A stretch of DNA of 64,000 bases from DASUPK01 sp963831605 (GTDB taxonomy: Bacteria; Actinomycetota; Thermoleophilia; Solirubrobacterales; 70-9): NCBI GenBank assembly GCA_963831605.1, contig CAWHQR010000005.1, forward strand, positions 1 to 64,000, written 5' to 3'. Positions 42,931 through 51,235 of the stretch are shown one piece after another. The notes under the pieces were generated by a model. It was not told the origin of the DNA. It worked only from the letters and a program-made list of their open reading frames with translations, and did not search any database. Position numbers and translations under genes: made by a program. The stretch's first letter is position 1. Each line of letters starts with the position of its first letter.

Positions 42931-43200
42931 TCAGTCCTGCAGGCCCTCGCGGGCCTCTCTGACCAGGGTCACGGCCTCGGGGAAGACGATCCGGATCGCG
43001 TCGCGGACCTGGACGGCCTGCTCGTCGCTCGAACCGGTCAGCTCCATCGAGCTGATCGCGGCGACCGTCATCTCGACAGCCAGCTTGATCGCGTTGTCGG
43101 CCCAGGCGACCTTCTGGGCTCCCTGCATCTGCTCCTGGAGCTCCTCCATCCGCCTGCGCATCTCCTCGGGATCGCCGAAGAGTCCACCGAAACCTTCCAT
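42931..43200 (-). CDS. Small helical protein of unknown function
   Basis: The protein (89 residues from the ATG at 43200) begins GFGGLFGDPEEMRRRMEELQ, a Gly-rich tip followed by a long amphipathic helix, and continues with helical sequence (AIKLAVEMTVAAISS). I do not recognise it; it looks like a soluble oligomerising protein. TATGAT on the minus strand ends 7 bases before this ATG; ATG 43212 upstream is an alternative that would overlap the hexamer. It heads the group with the SDR and hydrolase. Confidence 0.65.
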   Translation of the reverse strand: MEGFGGLFGDPEEMRRRMEELQEQMQGAQKVAWADNAIKLAVEMTVAAISSMELTGSSDEQAVQVRDAIRIVFPEAVTLVREAREGLQD

Positions 43201-43207
43201 GGGTTCG

Positions 43208-43213
43208 ATCATA
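43208..43213 (-). promoter_or_regulatory. Candidate -10 element for the 42.9-43.2 kb gene group
   Basis: TATGAT on the minus strand ends 7 bases before ATG 43200. Confidence 0.5.
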
Positions 43214-43277
43214 GACCGGTCACCGTTTCGGCACCCATGCATGCCCTGCGGTACCGACCCGGCGGGACCTTGGACAG

Positions 43278-43916
43278 GTGCGTTCCCGCCCAGACCGCAG
43301 CCGAGGCGCCGCCTCCGTCGAATACCTCGCGCTCGCGGGCCTGATCGGCGTCCTGATCGTCGCCGCCGTCGCGGCCCTGGTCGCCTCCCCGCCGAGCCGA
43401 GGTGAGCGGGAATTGGGCGAGATGCTCGCACGGCGGATCGCCTGCACCCCGCGCTATCCCGTGCCGTGCGGGCGCAACCCCCTCGCACTCGCCTACGGCT
43501 TCCCGATCGGCAAGCTGGTCCGGTATCTGGCCCCGCCGCCGGCGGCGAGGAACGGAGAGCTTCCGGTCGACTTCCGCTACTGCCGCCAGCCGAGCTGCGC
43601 GGCGCCCGGCTCCGATTCGGGCCTCACCGCATCCCGCCGTCGCGTCACGGAGTTCATCGTCGTCGAGGACCCACGAAGAACGGGAAGCCAGATTCGGATC
43701 ACCTACTGGCTCTACCGGCCGGGTATCGGTTGGGAGCGAATCGTGCGGATGGCGGGTGCAGCGCAGATCGAGGCCGCCTCGAGCCTCCGGCTCAGCCTCG
43801 ACGACGACCCCGCGCTGGTTCCACTTGAGACGCTCCCGGGGAAAGACCACTACGACTTCGCTCCGGGCGAGGATCCGCCCTGGCGCTGGCGCACTTCCTC
43901 CCGTCCGGCGACCTAG
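43278..43916 (+). CDS. TadE/pilin-like membrane protein
   Basis: The protein (212 residues) starts with a short basic leader and RGAASVEYLALAGLIGVLIV, which resembles the N-terminal helix of TadE- and Flp-type pseudopilins (Glu five residues into the hydrophobic segment). The rest is extracytoplasmic, with four Cys (IACTP, VPCGRN, FRYCRQPSCAA) that could pair, and an Arg/Trp-rich end. No secretion ATPase or prepilin peptidase gene is nearby. The GTG start has no strong ribosome site. Confidence 0.6.
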   Translation: MRSRPDRSRGAASVEYLALAGLIGVLIVAAVAALVASPPSRGERELGEMLARRIACTPRYPVPCGRNPLALAYGFPIGKLVRYLAPPPAARNGELPVDFRYCRQPSCAAPGSDSGLTASRRRVTEFIVVEDPRRTGSQIRITYWLYRPGIGWERIVRMAGAAQIEAASSLRLSLDDDPALVPLETLPGKDHYDFAPGEDPPWRWRTSSRPAT

Positions 43917-43920
43917 CGGT

Positions 43921-45246
43921 TTAGCTCGGCCTCTTCCCCTTGACCTTCAGCTTCGTCGTCTTGCCGTTTGACGTCCCGCCCTGGGGCATGAACGTGATCC
44001 TGGCATGGACGCTGACCTTGCCCTTGGCGCGTAGCCGCTGCCTGGCGAGCTTCGTCAGGCGGAGCGGGACGACGATCGCGGGCGGGTTCCCCGAGCCGCC
44101 GGACGGCGCGAGCAGCAGGCGCCGCCTCTTCTTGGCGCCCGTGGCGCCGAGAGGGGCCGCCGCGTCGCTGACGGCGACGGCTCCGGGCGACTTGACGCTC
44201 ACCAGCAGCTTCTTGCCGCGAACGGTGAAGCTGAAGCTGTTGTCGATCGCCGGCTGCTGGAGCGCGTACAGCTCGGCGCTCGCCAGCGGCGGACCGTTGG
44301 CGATGCCGCCCGCGAACAGGACACGTCCGTCCGAGAGCGGGGCGGCCGCCACTATTTGGCGGGCGGTGCCCATCGACCCTACCCCCACCGGGCTGAAGGT
44401 CCGAGTGGCCGGATCGAATACCTCAGCGGAACCCAACGGCGAGCCACTGACGCTGGGGATTCCGCCCGCGATCAGCACCCGCCCGTCCGGCAGCGGGGCC
44501 GCGGCCGCGTAGCGTCGCGGGCTCACCATCGAGCCGATGCCCGCGGAGCTGAAGCTGCCCGTCCCCGGATCGAAGATCTCGGCGCTCGCCAGCACCCCGT
44601 CGCTCGTGTTGTAGCCGCCGGCCACGAGCACCCGGCCGCCGGGGAGTGGCGCGGCCACGGCGCCGGAGCGAACCTTGCCCATCGACCCCGTATAGCTGAA
44701 GTTGCCCGTGTTCGGGTTGAAGAGCTCGGCGGTCTGGAGCGAGGCCGAGCCGTCGTAGCCGCCCGCGATCAGCACCTCTCCGTTCGACAGGAGAGCCGCG
44801 GCGGCATCCTGGCGCTTCGTCTGGAGGGCGCCGAGCCCCGCGGAGCTGAAGGAGCCGCTGCTTGGATCGAAGATCTCAGCGCTTGGGAGGACCCCGAGCA
44901 CGCCGTCGGTGCCGCCCACCACGAGCACCCGCCCATCCGCCAGCGGGGAGGCGGCGGCGCCGAGGCGCGGGCTGCCCATCGGGCCGGTTGAGGTGAACAT
45001 GCCCGTGGCGCCGCTGAAGATCTCCGCACTTGAGAGAAACGGCGGCGAGCCGTTGGCGCCGCCGGCAACCAGCGCGCGGTCACCTGGCAGCTCCGCCGCG
45101 ACGAGTCCCGCGCGAGGGGTTCCCATCGAACCTGTCGGGCTGAAGAAGCCCGGCTGCGCCGCGCTCGAGAGCTGCGGGGAGAGCAGACCAAGGGCGAGCG
45201 CGATCAGCGGTGCGGCGACCCATGCTCTGCGCGCTTCTCCGGCCAC
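43921..45246 (-). CDS. Secreted Kelch-repeat protein
   Basis: After a signal peptide (PLIALALGLLSPQLSSAA) the 441-residue protein contains six Kelch-type repeats (about residues 35-330), each with the sequence order aaaPLpdGRVLVaGG, xxSAEIFDPgtGsFs, giGSM. The repeats form a beta-propeller and such proteins often bind ligands or carry galactose oxidase-like domains. The C-terminal 110 residues are basic (LKVKGKRPS end) and contain KARITF-like beta strands. No catalytic residues can be assigned. TACGAT ends 7 bases before the GTG start. Confidence 0.85.
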   Translation of the reverse strand: MAGEARRAWVAAPLIALALGLLSPQLSSAAQPGFFSPTGSMGTPRAGLVAAELPGDRALVAGGANGSPPFLSSAEIFSGATGMFTSTGPMGSPRLGAAASPLADGRVLVVGGTDGVLGVLPSAEIFDPSSGSFSSAGLGALQTKRQDAAAALLSNGEVLIAGGYDGSASLQTAELFNPNTGNFSYTGSMGKVRSGAVAAPLPGGRVLVAGGYNTSDGVLASAEIFDPGTGSFSSAGIGSMVSPRRYAAAAPLPDGRVLIAGGIPSVSGSPLGSAEVFDPATRTFSPVGVGSMGTARQIVAAAPLSDGRVLFAGGIANGPPLASAELYALQQPAIDNSFSFTVRGKKLLVSVKSPGAVAVSDAAAPLGATGAKKRRRLLLAPSGGSGNPPAIVVPLRLTKLARQRLRAKGKVSVHARITFMPQGGTSNGKTTKLKVKGKRPS

Positions 45247-45253
45247 TGGACTA

Positions 45254-45259
45254 ATCGTA
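45254..45259 (-). promoter_or_regulatory. Candidate -10 element for the Kelch gene
   Basis: TACGAT on the minus strand ends 7 bases before GTG 45246. Confidence 0.4.
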
Positions 45260-45318
45260 CGGGCGGAGCCATTGCCTTGATTTCCCGCTTAGTACCCCCC
45301 TCCATACTGGGTCACACG

Positions 45319-45435
45319 ATGGAATCTCTCGAGATAACTGTGCTGCCGGTCGTTCTCATCGGCGTCCTCCTCCTCGGTGCCATCTGGACCAAAGTGTTGG
45401 CCCACTGGCTCAGGAGCACCCGGCCACTCCGGTAA
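45319..45435 (+). CDS. 38-residue single-helix membrane peptide
   Basis: The frame ATG...TAA encodes MESLEITVLPVVLIGVLLLG, then AIWTKVLAHWLRSTRPLR. One hydrophobic helix is flanked by an acidic N-terminus and a basic C-terminus (positive-inside orientation), as in many functional small membrane proteins. It fills the gap between two minus-strand genes and points toward the end of the gene at 45440-46543. CATACT (45303-45308) ends 10 bases before the ATG. No homologue is known to me. Confidence 0.45.
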   Translation: MESLEITVLPVVLIGVLLLGAIWTKVLAHWLRSTRPLR

Positions 45436-45439
45436 CGGG

Positions 45440-46543
45440 TTAGACCTGCGCTGCGCCCGGAACCTTGGGTTTTCGGGTCAGCCATTTCACGTTGCCCTGA
45501 CCGTCCTCCATCTTCAGCTTCACCGCGATCCGTTTTCCGGCGAGGCTCCGGCCGATCGGGAAGGCGAGGGTTCGCTTGCCGGGCGCGTAGCCCTTGGTGC
45601 GACGTTTGGCTCGCACCTTCTTGCCGCTCTTCAGCACGCCTCTGATTGCGGCGTACTCGCGGGCTTTGACCCGCACCTTCAGGAGAGCCTTGGAGCCGCT
45701 CAGGTCGAAATGGATGGAGGCGAGAGACGCGGCGACGGAGGAGTCGACCTTCTCGCCGGGCCGGAGCTCGTAGAACCCCTGAGGTGGATTCGCGTTGACG
45801 ACCCTTCCCGGCTCGCAGGTGGCGCGGAAGGGGGCGAAGCGGGTCGACGGATGCTGGGCGCTGAACCGGTAGACCCCCGCAGGCACCACGGGCCAGACGA
45901 CGCCGCCGTCGACGGAAGAGGAGGTCAGCGAGGCGTCCGGGATGACCGACTCGTTGAAGTACACCGGGTTGGGCAGCGCCGGGCTCGCGCTGGCCGTCGC
46001 GCCGGCGACTCCGTGGGCTCCGTACGCGACGAAGTCGTTGAAGCTGGCGTCGCGCACGTTGATGGTGCTGAAGGTGGAGACCACCGCGCAGCTGACCAGC
46101 TCGTTGTTCGCGTCCCGCGGCACCGCGAGGACCAACGCAAGCAGGTTGTAGGCCGTGTCGCTCGGCGTCTGGAAGTTCACCCGCTCGAGGTTCTTGCCCT
46201 GGCTGACATATGTCTGCAGGTAGATTCGGTGGTGGCCGGCGGCATCAACGTACGGCGTGAATTTGGTCCCGTCGGGAACCACGAGGTCGTACGTGCCGTC
46301 GGGAGCCGTCTGCGCGCTCACGCCTGGAAGCTCCGCGACCCTCACCGTCGCGCCTGCGATGGGGGTCTGATTGTCGAACGTGTAGACCGTCCCGCGCACA
46401 TGGATCGGCGGCAGGCCCGCCTTCTTCTTCGCCGCGGCGCTGGCTGGGGTCAGACCGACCAAGGCGGCGAGCGCGAGAGCAAGGGCTGTGAGCAGAACCA
46501 GGCGGGATCGGCCGCCGCTGATGGGACCACGCATGAAGGACAC
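45440..46543 (-). CDS. Secreted protein with carboxypeptidase-regulatory-like domain
   Basis: The protein (367 residues) has a signal peptide (TALALALAALVGLTPASAAA), then a CarboxypepD_reg-type beta-sandwich (VRGTVYTFDNQTPIAGATV and GTYDLVVPDGTKF), a middle domain with two Cys (ELVSCAV, ATCEPGR) and a basic C-terminal part rich in KVRVKAREY- and RAKRRTKGY-like stretches. No enzymatic motif is seen. GTG 46543 or ATG 46534 could be the start. It is 9 bases downstream of the flippase-like gene on the same strand and likely in one transcript with it. Confidence 0.7.
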   Translation of the reverse strand: MSFMRGPISGGRSRLVLLTALALALAALVGLTPASAAAKKKAGLPPIHVRGTVYTFDNQTPIAGATVRVAELPGVSAQTAPDGTYDLVVPDGTKFTPYVDAAGHHRIYLQTYVSQGKNLERVNFQTPSDTAYNLLALVLAVPRDANNELVSCAVVSTFSTINVRDASFNDFVAYGAHGVAGATASASPALPNPVYFNESVIPDASLTSSSVDGGVVWPVVPAGVYRFSAQHPSTRFAPFRATCEPGRVVNANPPQGFYELRPGEKVDSSVAASLASIHFDLSGSKALLKVRVKAREYAAIRGVLKSGKKVRAKRRTKGYAPGKRTLAFPIGRSLAGKRIAVKLKMEDGQGNVKWLTRKPKVPGAAQV

Positions 46544-46552
46544 CCTGACCGA

Positions 46553-47536
46553 TTACGCCTTCGCGTGCTGATCGGCCTCGTGGCTCGCGCTGCGCATCAG
46601 ACTGCGCCAATTCGTCGTGCGGAAAACGAAGATCAGGGCGATGGCGCCGAGGATCACGGTCCAGGCGGCGATCGCGATCTGCTGGCCGACCGAGTAGGTG
46701 AGGACGGCGATCGGGCCTGGGCCCACCAGGGTTGCGACGAGGAGTGCCTGCTGGGCGCCGGCGCCGCCGGGCGTCAGCGGCAGCAGCGTGGAGATCGCCT
46801 GCACGCTCATCACCAACAGGACGTTCTGGAAGGTCCCCCCGATGTGGAAGGCCTCGAGGAAGAACCAGTAGGAGAAGAAGCGCAGGACCCAGCCCAGACC
46901 CTGCCACGAGGCGACCGTCTTCAGGTAGAGCATCGGCGTCGCCAGCACGATCGCGCCCTGCTTGACGCGGTCCCAGAACGCTTCGACCCGACGGGCGAGG
47001 AGCGCGAAGGCGACGACGAGCGCGATGGCCAGCGCGGTCAGGGTGAAGACGAGGAAATCCGGGTGTTGCGCCCAGAAGGCGATGTCGAAGGCCGGGAGGT
47101 CGGGGAGCTCCGGGGGCTTCGGCAGCAGCCCCTGGCTGAGCGCATAGACGAAGACGAGGATTCCGGCCGCGGTGTCGAAGACCGAGCCGACGAAGAACGA
47201 GGAGACGACGGTCGGATAGGTCGAGCGCCGAATTGAGCGCTTGGTGAGGAAGATCTTCACGGCATCGCCGACGCGAGCCGGGACCACGCTGTTCATCCCC
47301 GCGCCGACCAGGTACGCGGCGGCGATCCGCGCGAACGGCACCTTGCGGTCCGGATAGGCCGCCCGCAGGACGTTCTGCCAGGCGCGGCTCCGCGCCAGCA
47401 GGTGGCCGAGGTAGAAGGCGAGCGCCACCGCCATCGAGAGCCAGCCGATCTCGGAGAGGCGGTGGAAGAACTCCTGGGCGCCGTGCTGGAAGCTGTCGAA
47501 GCTGGCGCCCAGGTCAACCCCGACGGGGGCGACCAT
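46553..47536 (-). CDS. Lysylphosphatidylglycerol synthase TM/UPF0104-type membrane protein
   Basis: The protein (327 residues) has about eight helices and the family pattern of conserved Arg, Pro and Gly in loops: RIAAAYLVGAGMNSVVPARVGD near residue 75 and STLLPLTPGGAGAQQALLVA in the C-terminal half. Members move lipids or lipid-linked groups across the membrane; the substrate here is unknown. The ATG overlaps the stop of the YihY gene. The longer frame, to 47611, begins with uninformative basic sequence. Confidence 0.85.
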   Translation of the reverse strand: MVAPVGVDLGASFDSFQHGAQEFFHRLSEIGWLSMAVALAFYLGHLLARSRAWQNVLRAAYPDRKVPFARIAAAYLVGAGMNSVVPARVGDAVKIFLTKRSIRRSTYPTVVSSFFVGSVFDTAAGILVFVYALSQGLLPKPPELPDLPAFDIAFWAQHPDFLVFTLTALAIALVVAFALLARRVEAFWDRVKQGAIVLATPMLYLKTVASWQGLGWVLRFFSYWFFLEAFHIGGTFQNVLLVMSVQAISTLLPLTPGGAGAQQALLVATLVGPGPIAVLTYSVGQQIAIAAWTVILGAIALIFVFRTTNWRSLMRSASHEADQHAKA

Positions 47537-48399
47537 CAATCCTCGTCCACGGCCCTGTAGCCCTCGGCGTTGAAGAGAGCGCCGAGGAGGAACGCGAGGT
47601 TCCCGAGCCAAAGCCAGATCAGCAGCGAGATCATCGCGCCGAGGGTGCCATACGTCTTGTCATAAGAGCCGAAATGGGAGACGTAGAGCGTGAAGAGAAG
47701 GGAAACGGCGAACCACACCGCGGTGCCCACCGCCGCTCCGGGCAGGACCGAGCGAAGCGACCGGTCACCCTTGCGGGGCGTGCGGCGCGGCCCCAGGGCA
47801 TAGACGATCGCAAACGCGGCGAGCATGGCCGCGGCGCCGATCGGCCAGCGCAGATAGCCGACCAGGCCCTTGACGATCGGGGGGAATCCAGCGGCGTCGG
47901 CGATCGAGCCGAACAGGGGCCCGGCGATGACGACCGACAGGAACGAAACGAGGACCAGCACCGTGACCAGGAGGGTCAACCCCAGCCTTACACCGAGGTT
48001 GGGCAGGAAGTCCCGTCCCTTCGGCGCGTGATTGATCGCCTCGAGCGAGCGCATCGCGGCACCCATCGCGCCGGAGGCCGAGTAGAACGCGAGAACGATC
48101 CCCACGGCCAGGAGGAATCCGGCGTCGCTGCGGTTGGAGAGGGCGTCCCGCAGAGCACTGTCGATCGTGTCTACGGCGGTGCCGGGCGCGGCATCGTGCA
48201 GCGTGTTGATGATGCTGCGATAGGTGTCCGGGTAGTGCCCGAGCAGGGTGAGCAGCGAGACGACCACCAGGAGCCCCGGGAACAGCGAGAGGATCGAGTA
48301 GTAGGTCTGCGCCGCGGCCCGATCGGTGACCTGGACCTCCCCGAAGCGACCGTAGATCGCCTTCGCCATGGTGATCCACTCCTGCTTACCAGACGGCAT
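47536..48399 (-). CDS. YihY/BrkB family membrane protein
   Basis: The protein (287 residues) has six helices and the conserved N-terminal block QVTDRAAAQTYYSILSLFPG and the GRDFLPNLGVRLGLTLLVTV and GSYDKTYGTLGAMISLLIWLW segments of the YihY family. Its molecular function is not settled. The C-terminus reads GALFNAEGYRAVDED. It overlaps both neighbours (14 bases with the DUF2804-like gene, 1 base with the UPF0104-type gene), so the four genes from 50127 to 46553 form an operon. Confidence 0.88.
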   Translation of the reverse strand: MPSGKQEWITMAKAIYGRFGEVQVTDRAAAQTYYSILSLFPGLLVVVSLLTLLGHYPDTYRSIINTLHDAAPGTAVDTIDSALRDALSNRSDAGFLLAVGIVLAFYSASGAMGAAMRSLEAINHAPKGRDFLPNLGVRLGLTLLVTVLVLVSFLSVVIAGPLFGSIADAAGFPPIVKGLVGYLRWPIGAAAMLAAFAIVYALGPRRTPRKGDRSLRSVLPGAAVGTAVWFAVSLLFTLYVSHFGSYDKTYGTLGAMISLLIWLWLGNLAFLLGALFNAEGYRAVDED

Positions 48400-49258
48400 C
48401 GTGTGCCTCCATCACGCCGAGCGCGGACTCGACGTGGAGGCCCATGAGAGTCCCGGTGAAGGTGCCGAGCGGCGCCTCGTAGTCAGAGCGCGCCAGCAGC
48501 GGGATGCCCTCGTGATGCGATCGCTGCGTTTCCGCCGTGAAGTTGAGCCGCGACTCGTCCTCGAAGTGGATTGAGTCAACCCCCTGAAACCGAACGGGAC
48601 CCGGCTCGGTCGGCTCCCCGGCCAGCCAGATGGTGCGCTCGCTCGAGGCTGGGGGATCGTTGATGCCGCTGACCAGGTTCCAGCCGAAGGCGCGGCCGTC
48701 GGTTGCGGTGCCGACGCCGGCCGACCAGTTCCATGACGTGTAGCGCGGGTGATAGCCGGCCGAATCGTCCTCGACACCCAGTCCCTCCAGCATGTTCGTT
48801 CTGCGACCGATGCGGACCTCGCCGCGGACCGGCATGCCGGCCGCCTTCCTGGTCCAGGTGTACCCGCCCTCACCGTTCGCGCACATGCACTCGATCGGAT
48901 TGCCCTCGGCGAGCTCGAGGTCGAACTCGATGTTGCCGGCCCGAACATGGACGGAGCGGCCGCGCATATCCACGTCGCGGCGGCGGCCCGGAAGGCCCCG
49001 GCGAGTTCGTTCCCAGAGCCGGCGCCGCTCGCGATCCCAGACGCCCCAGAAGGTCATTGAGGCCGGGCCGACCTGGACCACCGCAGCGAACACCATCAGG
49101 TTGCCGGCGAAGGCGCCGACCCATCGCCAGCGCTTGCGAAGGCGCCGGCCATTCAGCAGAGGCATGGGCGCGGGCGGCACCGGCAGGCGCGGGCGGTCGT
49201 CCTCCCGGCCGCGCCACGGGAGCCGAGCCAGCTCGGCATTGGGCTGATCAGACGTCAA
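48386..49258 (-). CDS. DUF2804-like protein
   Basis: This 290-residue protein resembles the DUF2804 group: MTFWGVWDRERRRLWERTR near residue 70, then beta-rich sequence with YTWTRKAAGMPVRGEVRIG and GYHPRYTSWNWSAGVG, where several aromatic residues line a likely lipocalin-type barrel. Function is unknown. No signal peptide is seen. Its ATG overlaps the stop of the dehalogenase gene (ATGA), implying coupled translation. Confidence 0.75.
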   Translation of the reverse strand: MTSDQPNAELARLPWRGREDDRPRLPVPPAPMPLLNGRRLRKRWRWVGAFAGNLMVFAAVVQVGPASMTFWGVWDRERRRLWERTRRGLPGRRRDVDMRGRSVHVRAGNIEFDLELAEGNPIECMCANGEGGYTWTRKAAGMPVRGEVRIGRRTNMLEGLGVEDDSAGYHPRYTSWNWSAGVGTATDGRAFGWNLVSGINDPPASSERTIWLAGEPTEPGPVRFQGVDSIHFEDESRLNFTAETQRSHHEGIPLLARSDYEAPLGTFTGTLMGLHVESALGVMEAHDAVW

Positions 49259-50127
49259 GCGAGGACGCGGAGCATCTCATCCGCGATCTGCTCACCCCGG
49301 TCCTCTTGCAGGAAGTGTGCGGCGCCCTCGATCTTCACCTGCTCGGAGACGCCCGGGATCAGATCCACGAAGCGATCGCCCGCCTTCGGGAATGGGAAGA
49401 CGGGATCGCTGTCCGAGAACGCGACCAGCGCCGGCTTCTGCCAGGTTCCGAGCTCCTCCCGCATCTGACGCTGCTGGGCGACCATCGGCTCGTCCTCGGA
49501 CATCGGGACGAGCAGCGGGAACTGGGCCGCACCCGCCTTCGACTCCGGCGTCGGGAACGGCGCCTCGTAGGCGGCGACGACCTCGTCGGGCAGTTCCGTG
49601 GTCGTGCCTCCCTGGACCACGAAGCCAACCGGGAGGTCGGGATTCTTCTCGGCGAAGTTCCGCCAGGCGATGAAGCCCTTCGAGACCCGCCCGAGGAAGA
49701 GGCCTGTGTTGAGGATCACGATGGCCCCGACACGGTCCGCGTTCTCGGTGGCCCAGCGCAGCCCGACCGGGCCTCCCCAGTCCTGGACGACCACGGTCGC
49801 GTCGGAGAGATCGAGCCCGGCCAGCAGCCCGCCGGTCAATTCGCTGTGACGGTCGTACGTGTACCAGTCGCGATCGGTCGGCTTGTCCGAGCGGCCGAAT
49901 CCGGCCATGTCGGGGCAGATCACGCGGTTCCCCGCCTCGACCAGCGGCCCGAGCATCTTCCGATAGAGGTAGGCCCAGGTCGGCTCCCCGTGGAAGCAGA
50001 CGACGGGGCGCCCCTCGCCCTCGTCCACGTAGTGGAGCCGCAGGCCGTCGATCTCGGAGTAGTGCGGCTCGAAGTCGTAGCCGGGCAGGCCCTCGAAGCG
50101 CTCGTCTGGAGTTCGAAAGACGTCCAT
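49255..50127 (-). CDS. Haloalkane dehalogenase-like alpha/beta hydrolase
   Basis: The protein (290 residues) has the DhlA/DhmA pattern: CFHGEPTWAYLYRKM (HGxPTW block), CPDMAGFGRSDKP, and the nucleophile elbow VVQDWGGPVGLRW, in which Asp replaces the usual Ser and the adjacent Trp can hold the halide. The catalytic His is in AAHFLQEDRGEQIA. Such enzymes hydrolyse carbon-halogen bonds. GLFLGRV and the cap domain differ in detail between family members, so the substrate cannot be read off. The start is the ATG before DVFRTPDERFEGLP; the open frame upstream is probably not coding. Confidence 0.88.
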   Translation of the reverse strand: MDVFRTPDERFEGLPGYDFEPHYSEIDGLRLHYVDEGEGRPVVCFHGEPTWAYLYRKMLGPLVEAGNRVICPDMAGFGRSDKPTDRDWYTYDRHSELTGGLLAGLDLSDATVVVQDWGGPVGLRWATENADRVGAIVILNTGLFLGRVSKGFIAWRNFAEKNPDLPVGFVVQGGTTTELPDEVVAAYEAPFPTPESKAGAAQFPLLVPMSEDEPMVAQQRQMREELGTWQKPALVAFSDSDPVFPFPKAGDRFVDLIPGVSEQVKIEGAAHFLQEDRGEQIADEMLRVLA

Positions 50128-50155
50128 CGCGAGCGACGCTAACATGCCCGCCTCC

Positions 50156-51145
50156 ATGGCTGCCGTAGCTACTCCGGCCATGCCTCCCCCCACGCACGAT
50201 CCCGCCGATGAGGCGATGTGCCTGCGGGCGCGAGAGCGCTATGCCGCCGATCGCAAGCGGGGCGGCCGCGTGCCCAGACGCCGCCGCAGGCACGCCGCGC
50301 TGCCGAACCTGATCATCATCGGCGGGCTCAAGTGCGGCACGACGAGCATCCATCACTACCTGGGTCTTCATCCCGAGATCAACATGTCAAAGCCGAAGGA
50401 GCTCAACTTCTTCGTCGACGAGCTCAACTGGGACCTGGGCCTCGACTGGTACCGCGGCCGCTTTGACGAGCGGTTCGACGTCCGCGGCGAGTCCTCGCCC
50501 CACTACACGAACCTTCCGTACTTCGAGGGGGTCCCGGACCGCATTCACGAGCACATCCCGGACGCCAAGCTGATCTACATGGTGCGCGATCCGATCTCGC
50601 GGATCCTCTCGCACTGGTGCCATGCCGTCGGCGCCGGCTACGAGACCCGGCCGATGGAGGACGCCCTCGCCCGCTCGGACCAGACCTACGTGACCCGCTC
50701 CCGCTACTGGATGCAGCTCCAGCCCTACCTCGAGCGCTTCGACCGCTCCCAGATCGAGGTCATCGCCCAGGAGGAGCTGCAGACCGACCGCGAGGGCACG
50801 ATGCGAAAGGCGTTCGCCTTCGCCGGCGTCGAGGCCGACTTCACCTCCGAGCAATTCGATCGCGAGTGGGAGAAGTCCTCGGCGAAGGAGACGGAGAAGT
50901 ACCAGTTCATGGAGAAGCTGATCAAGCTCCCCGGCTTCCGCTCCTTCGACCGGAACTTCGACCGCCTGCCGGAGCGGATGCGCTGGATGGTGGAGAAGAT
51001 CGTCCACGACCCAGAGGCCCCATCGGCTCCCAAGCCGGAGATCCCGGAGTCGATCATGGAGATCCTGAGGCCACAGTTCACCGAGGAAGTCGCGGCCCTG
51101 CAGGAGTTCGCCGGCCGCGAGTTCTCTGGCTGGAAGCAGTACTGA
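50156..51145 (+). CDS. PAPS-dependent sulfotransferase family protein
   Basis: The protein (about 329 residues) is a sulfotransferase with the 5'-phosphosulfate loop LIIIGGLKCGTTSIHHYLGL (near residue 45) and the 3'-phosphate-binding block MVRDPISRILSHW (near residue 143). A catalytic His follows in HPEINMSKPKELNFF, and SRYWMQLQPYL is also conserved. It transfers sulfate from PAPS to an unknown acceptor, perhaps a glycan or lipid. ATG 50156 or 50144 could be used; the N-terminal 40 residues are Pro/Arg-rich. It diverges from the dehalogenase gene. Confidence 0.87.
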   Translation: MAAVATPAMPPPTHDPADEAMCLRARERYAADRKRGGRVPRRRRRHAALPNLIIIGGLKCGTTSIHHYLGLHPEINMSKPKELNFFVDELNWDLGLDWYRGRFDERFDVRGESSPHYTNLPYFEGVPDRIHEHIPDAKLIYMVRDPISRILSHWCHAVGAGYETRPMEDALARSDQTYVTRSRYWMQLQPYLERFDRSQIEVIAQEELQTDREGTMRKAFAFAGVEADFTSEQFDREWEKSSAKETEKYQFMEKLIKLPGFRSFDRNFDRLPERMRWMVEKIVHDPEAPSAPKPEIPESIMEILRPQFTEEVAALQEFAGREFSGWKQY

Positions 51146-51235
51146 TCCAGCCATGAGGGTCGCCGGCGTCGCCGAGGCGCTGCTGGGCGAGCTCCGGAAC
51201 CGGAACCTGCGCGCAACCTCCGAGGCCGAGGGCCG

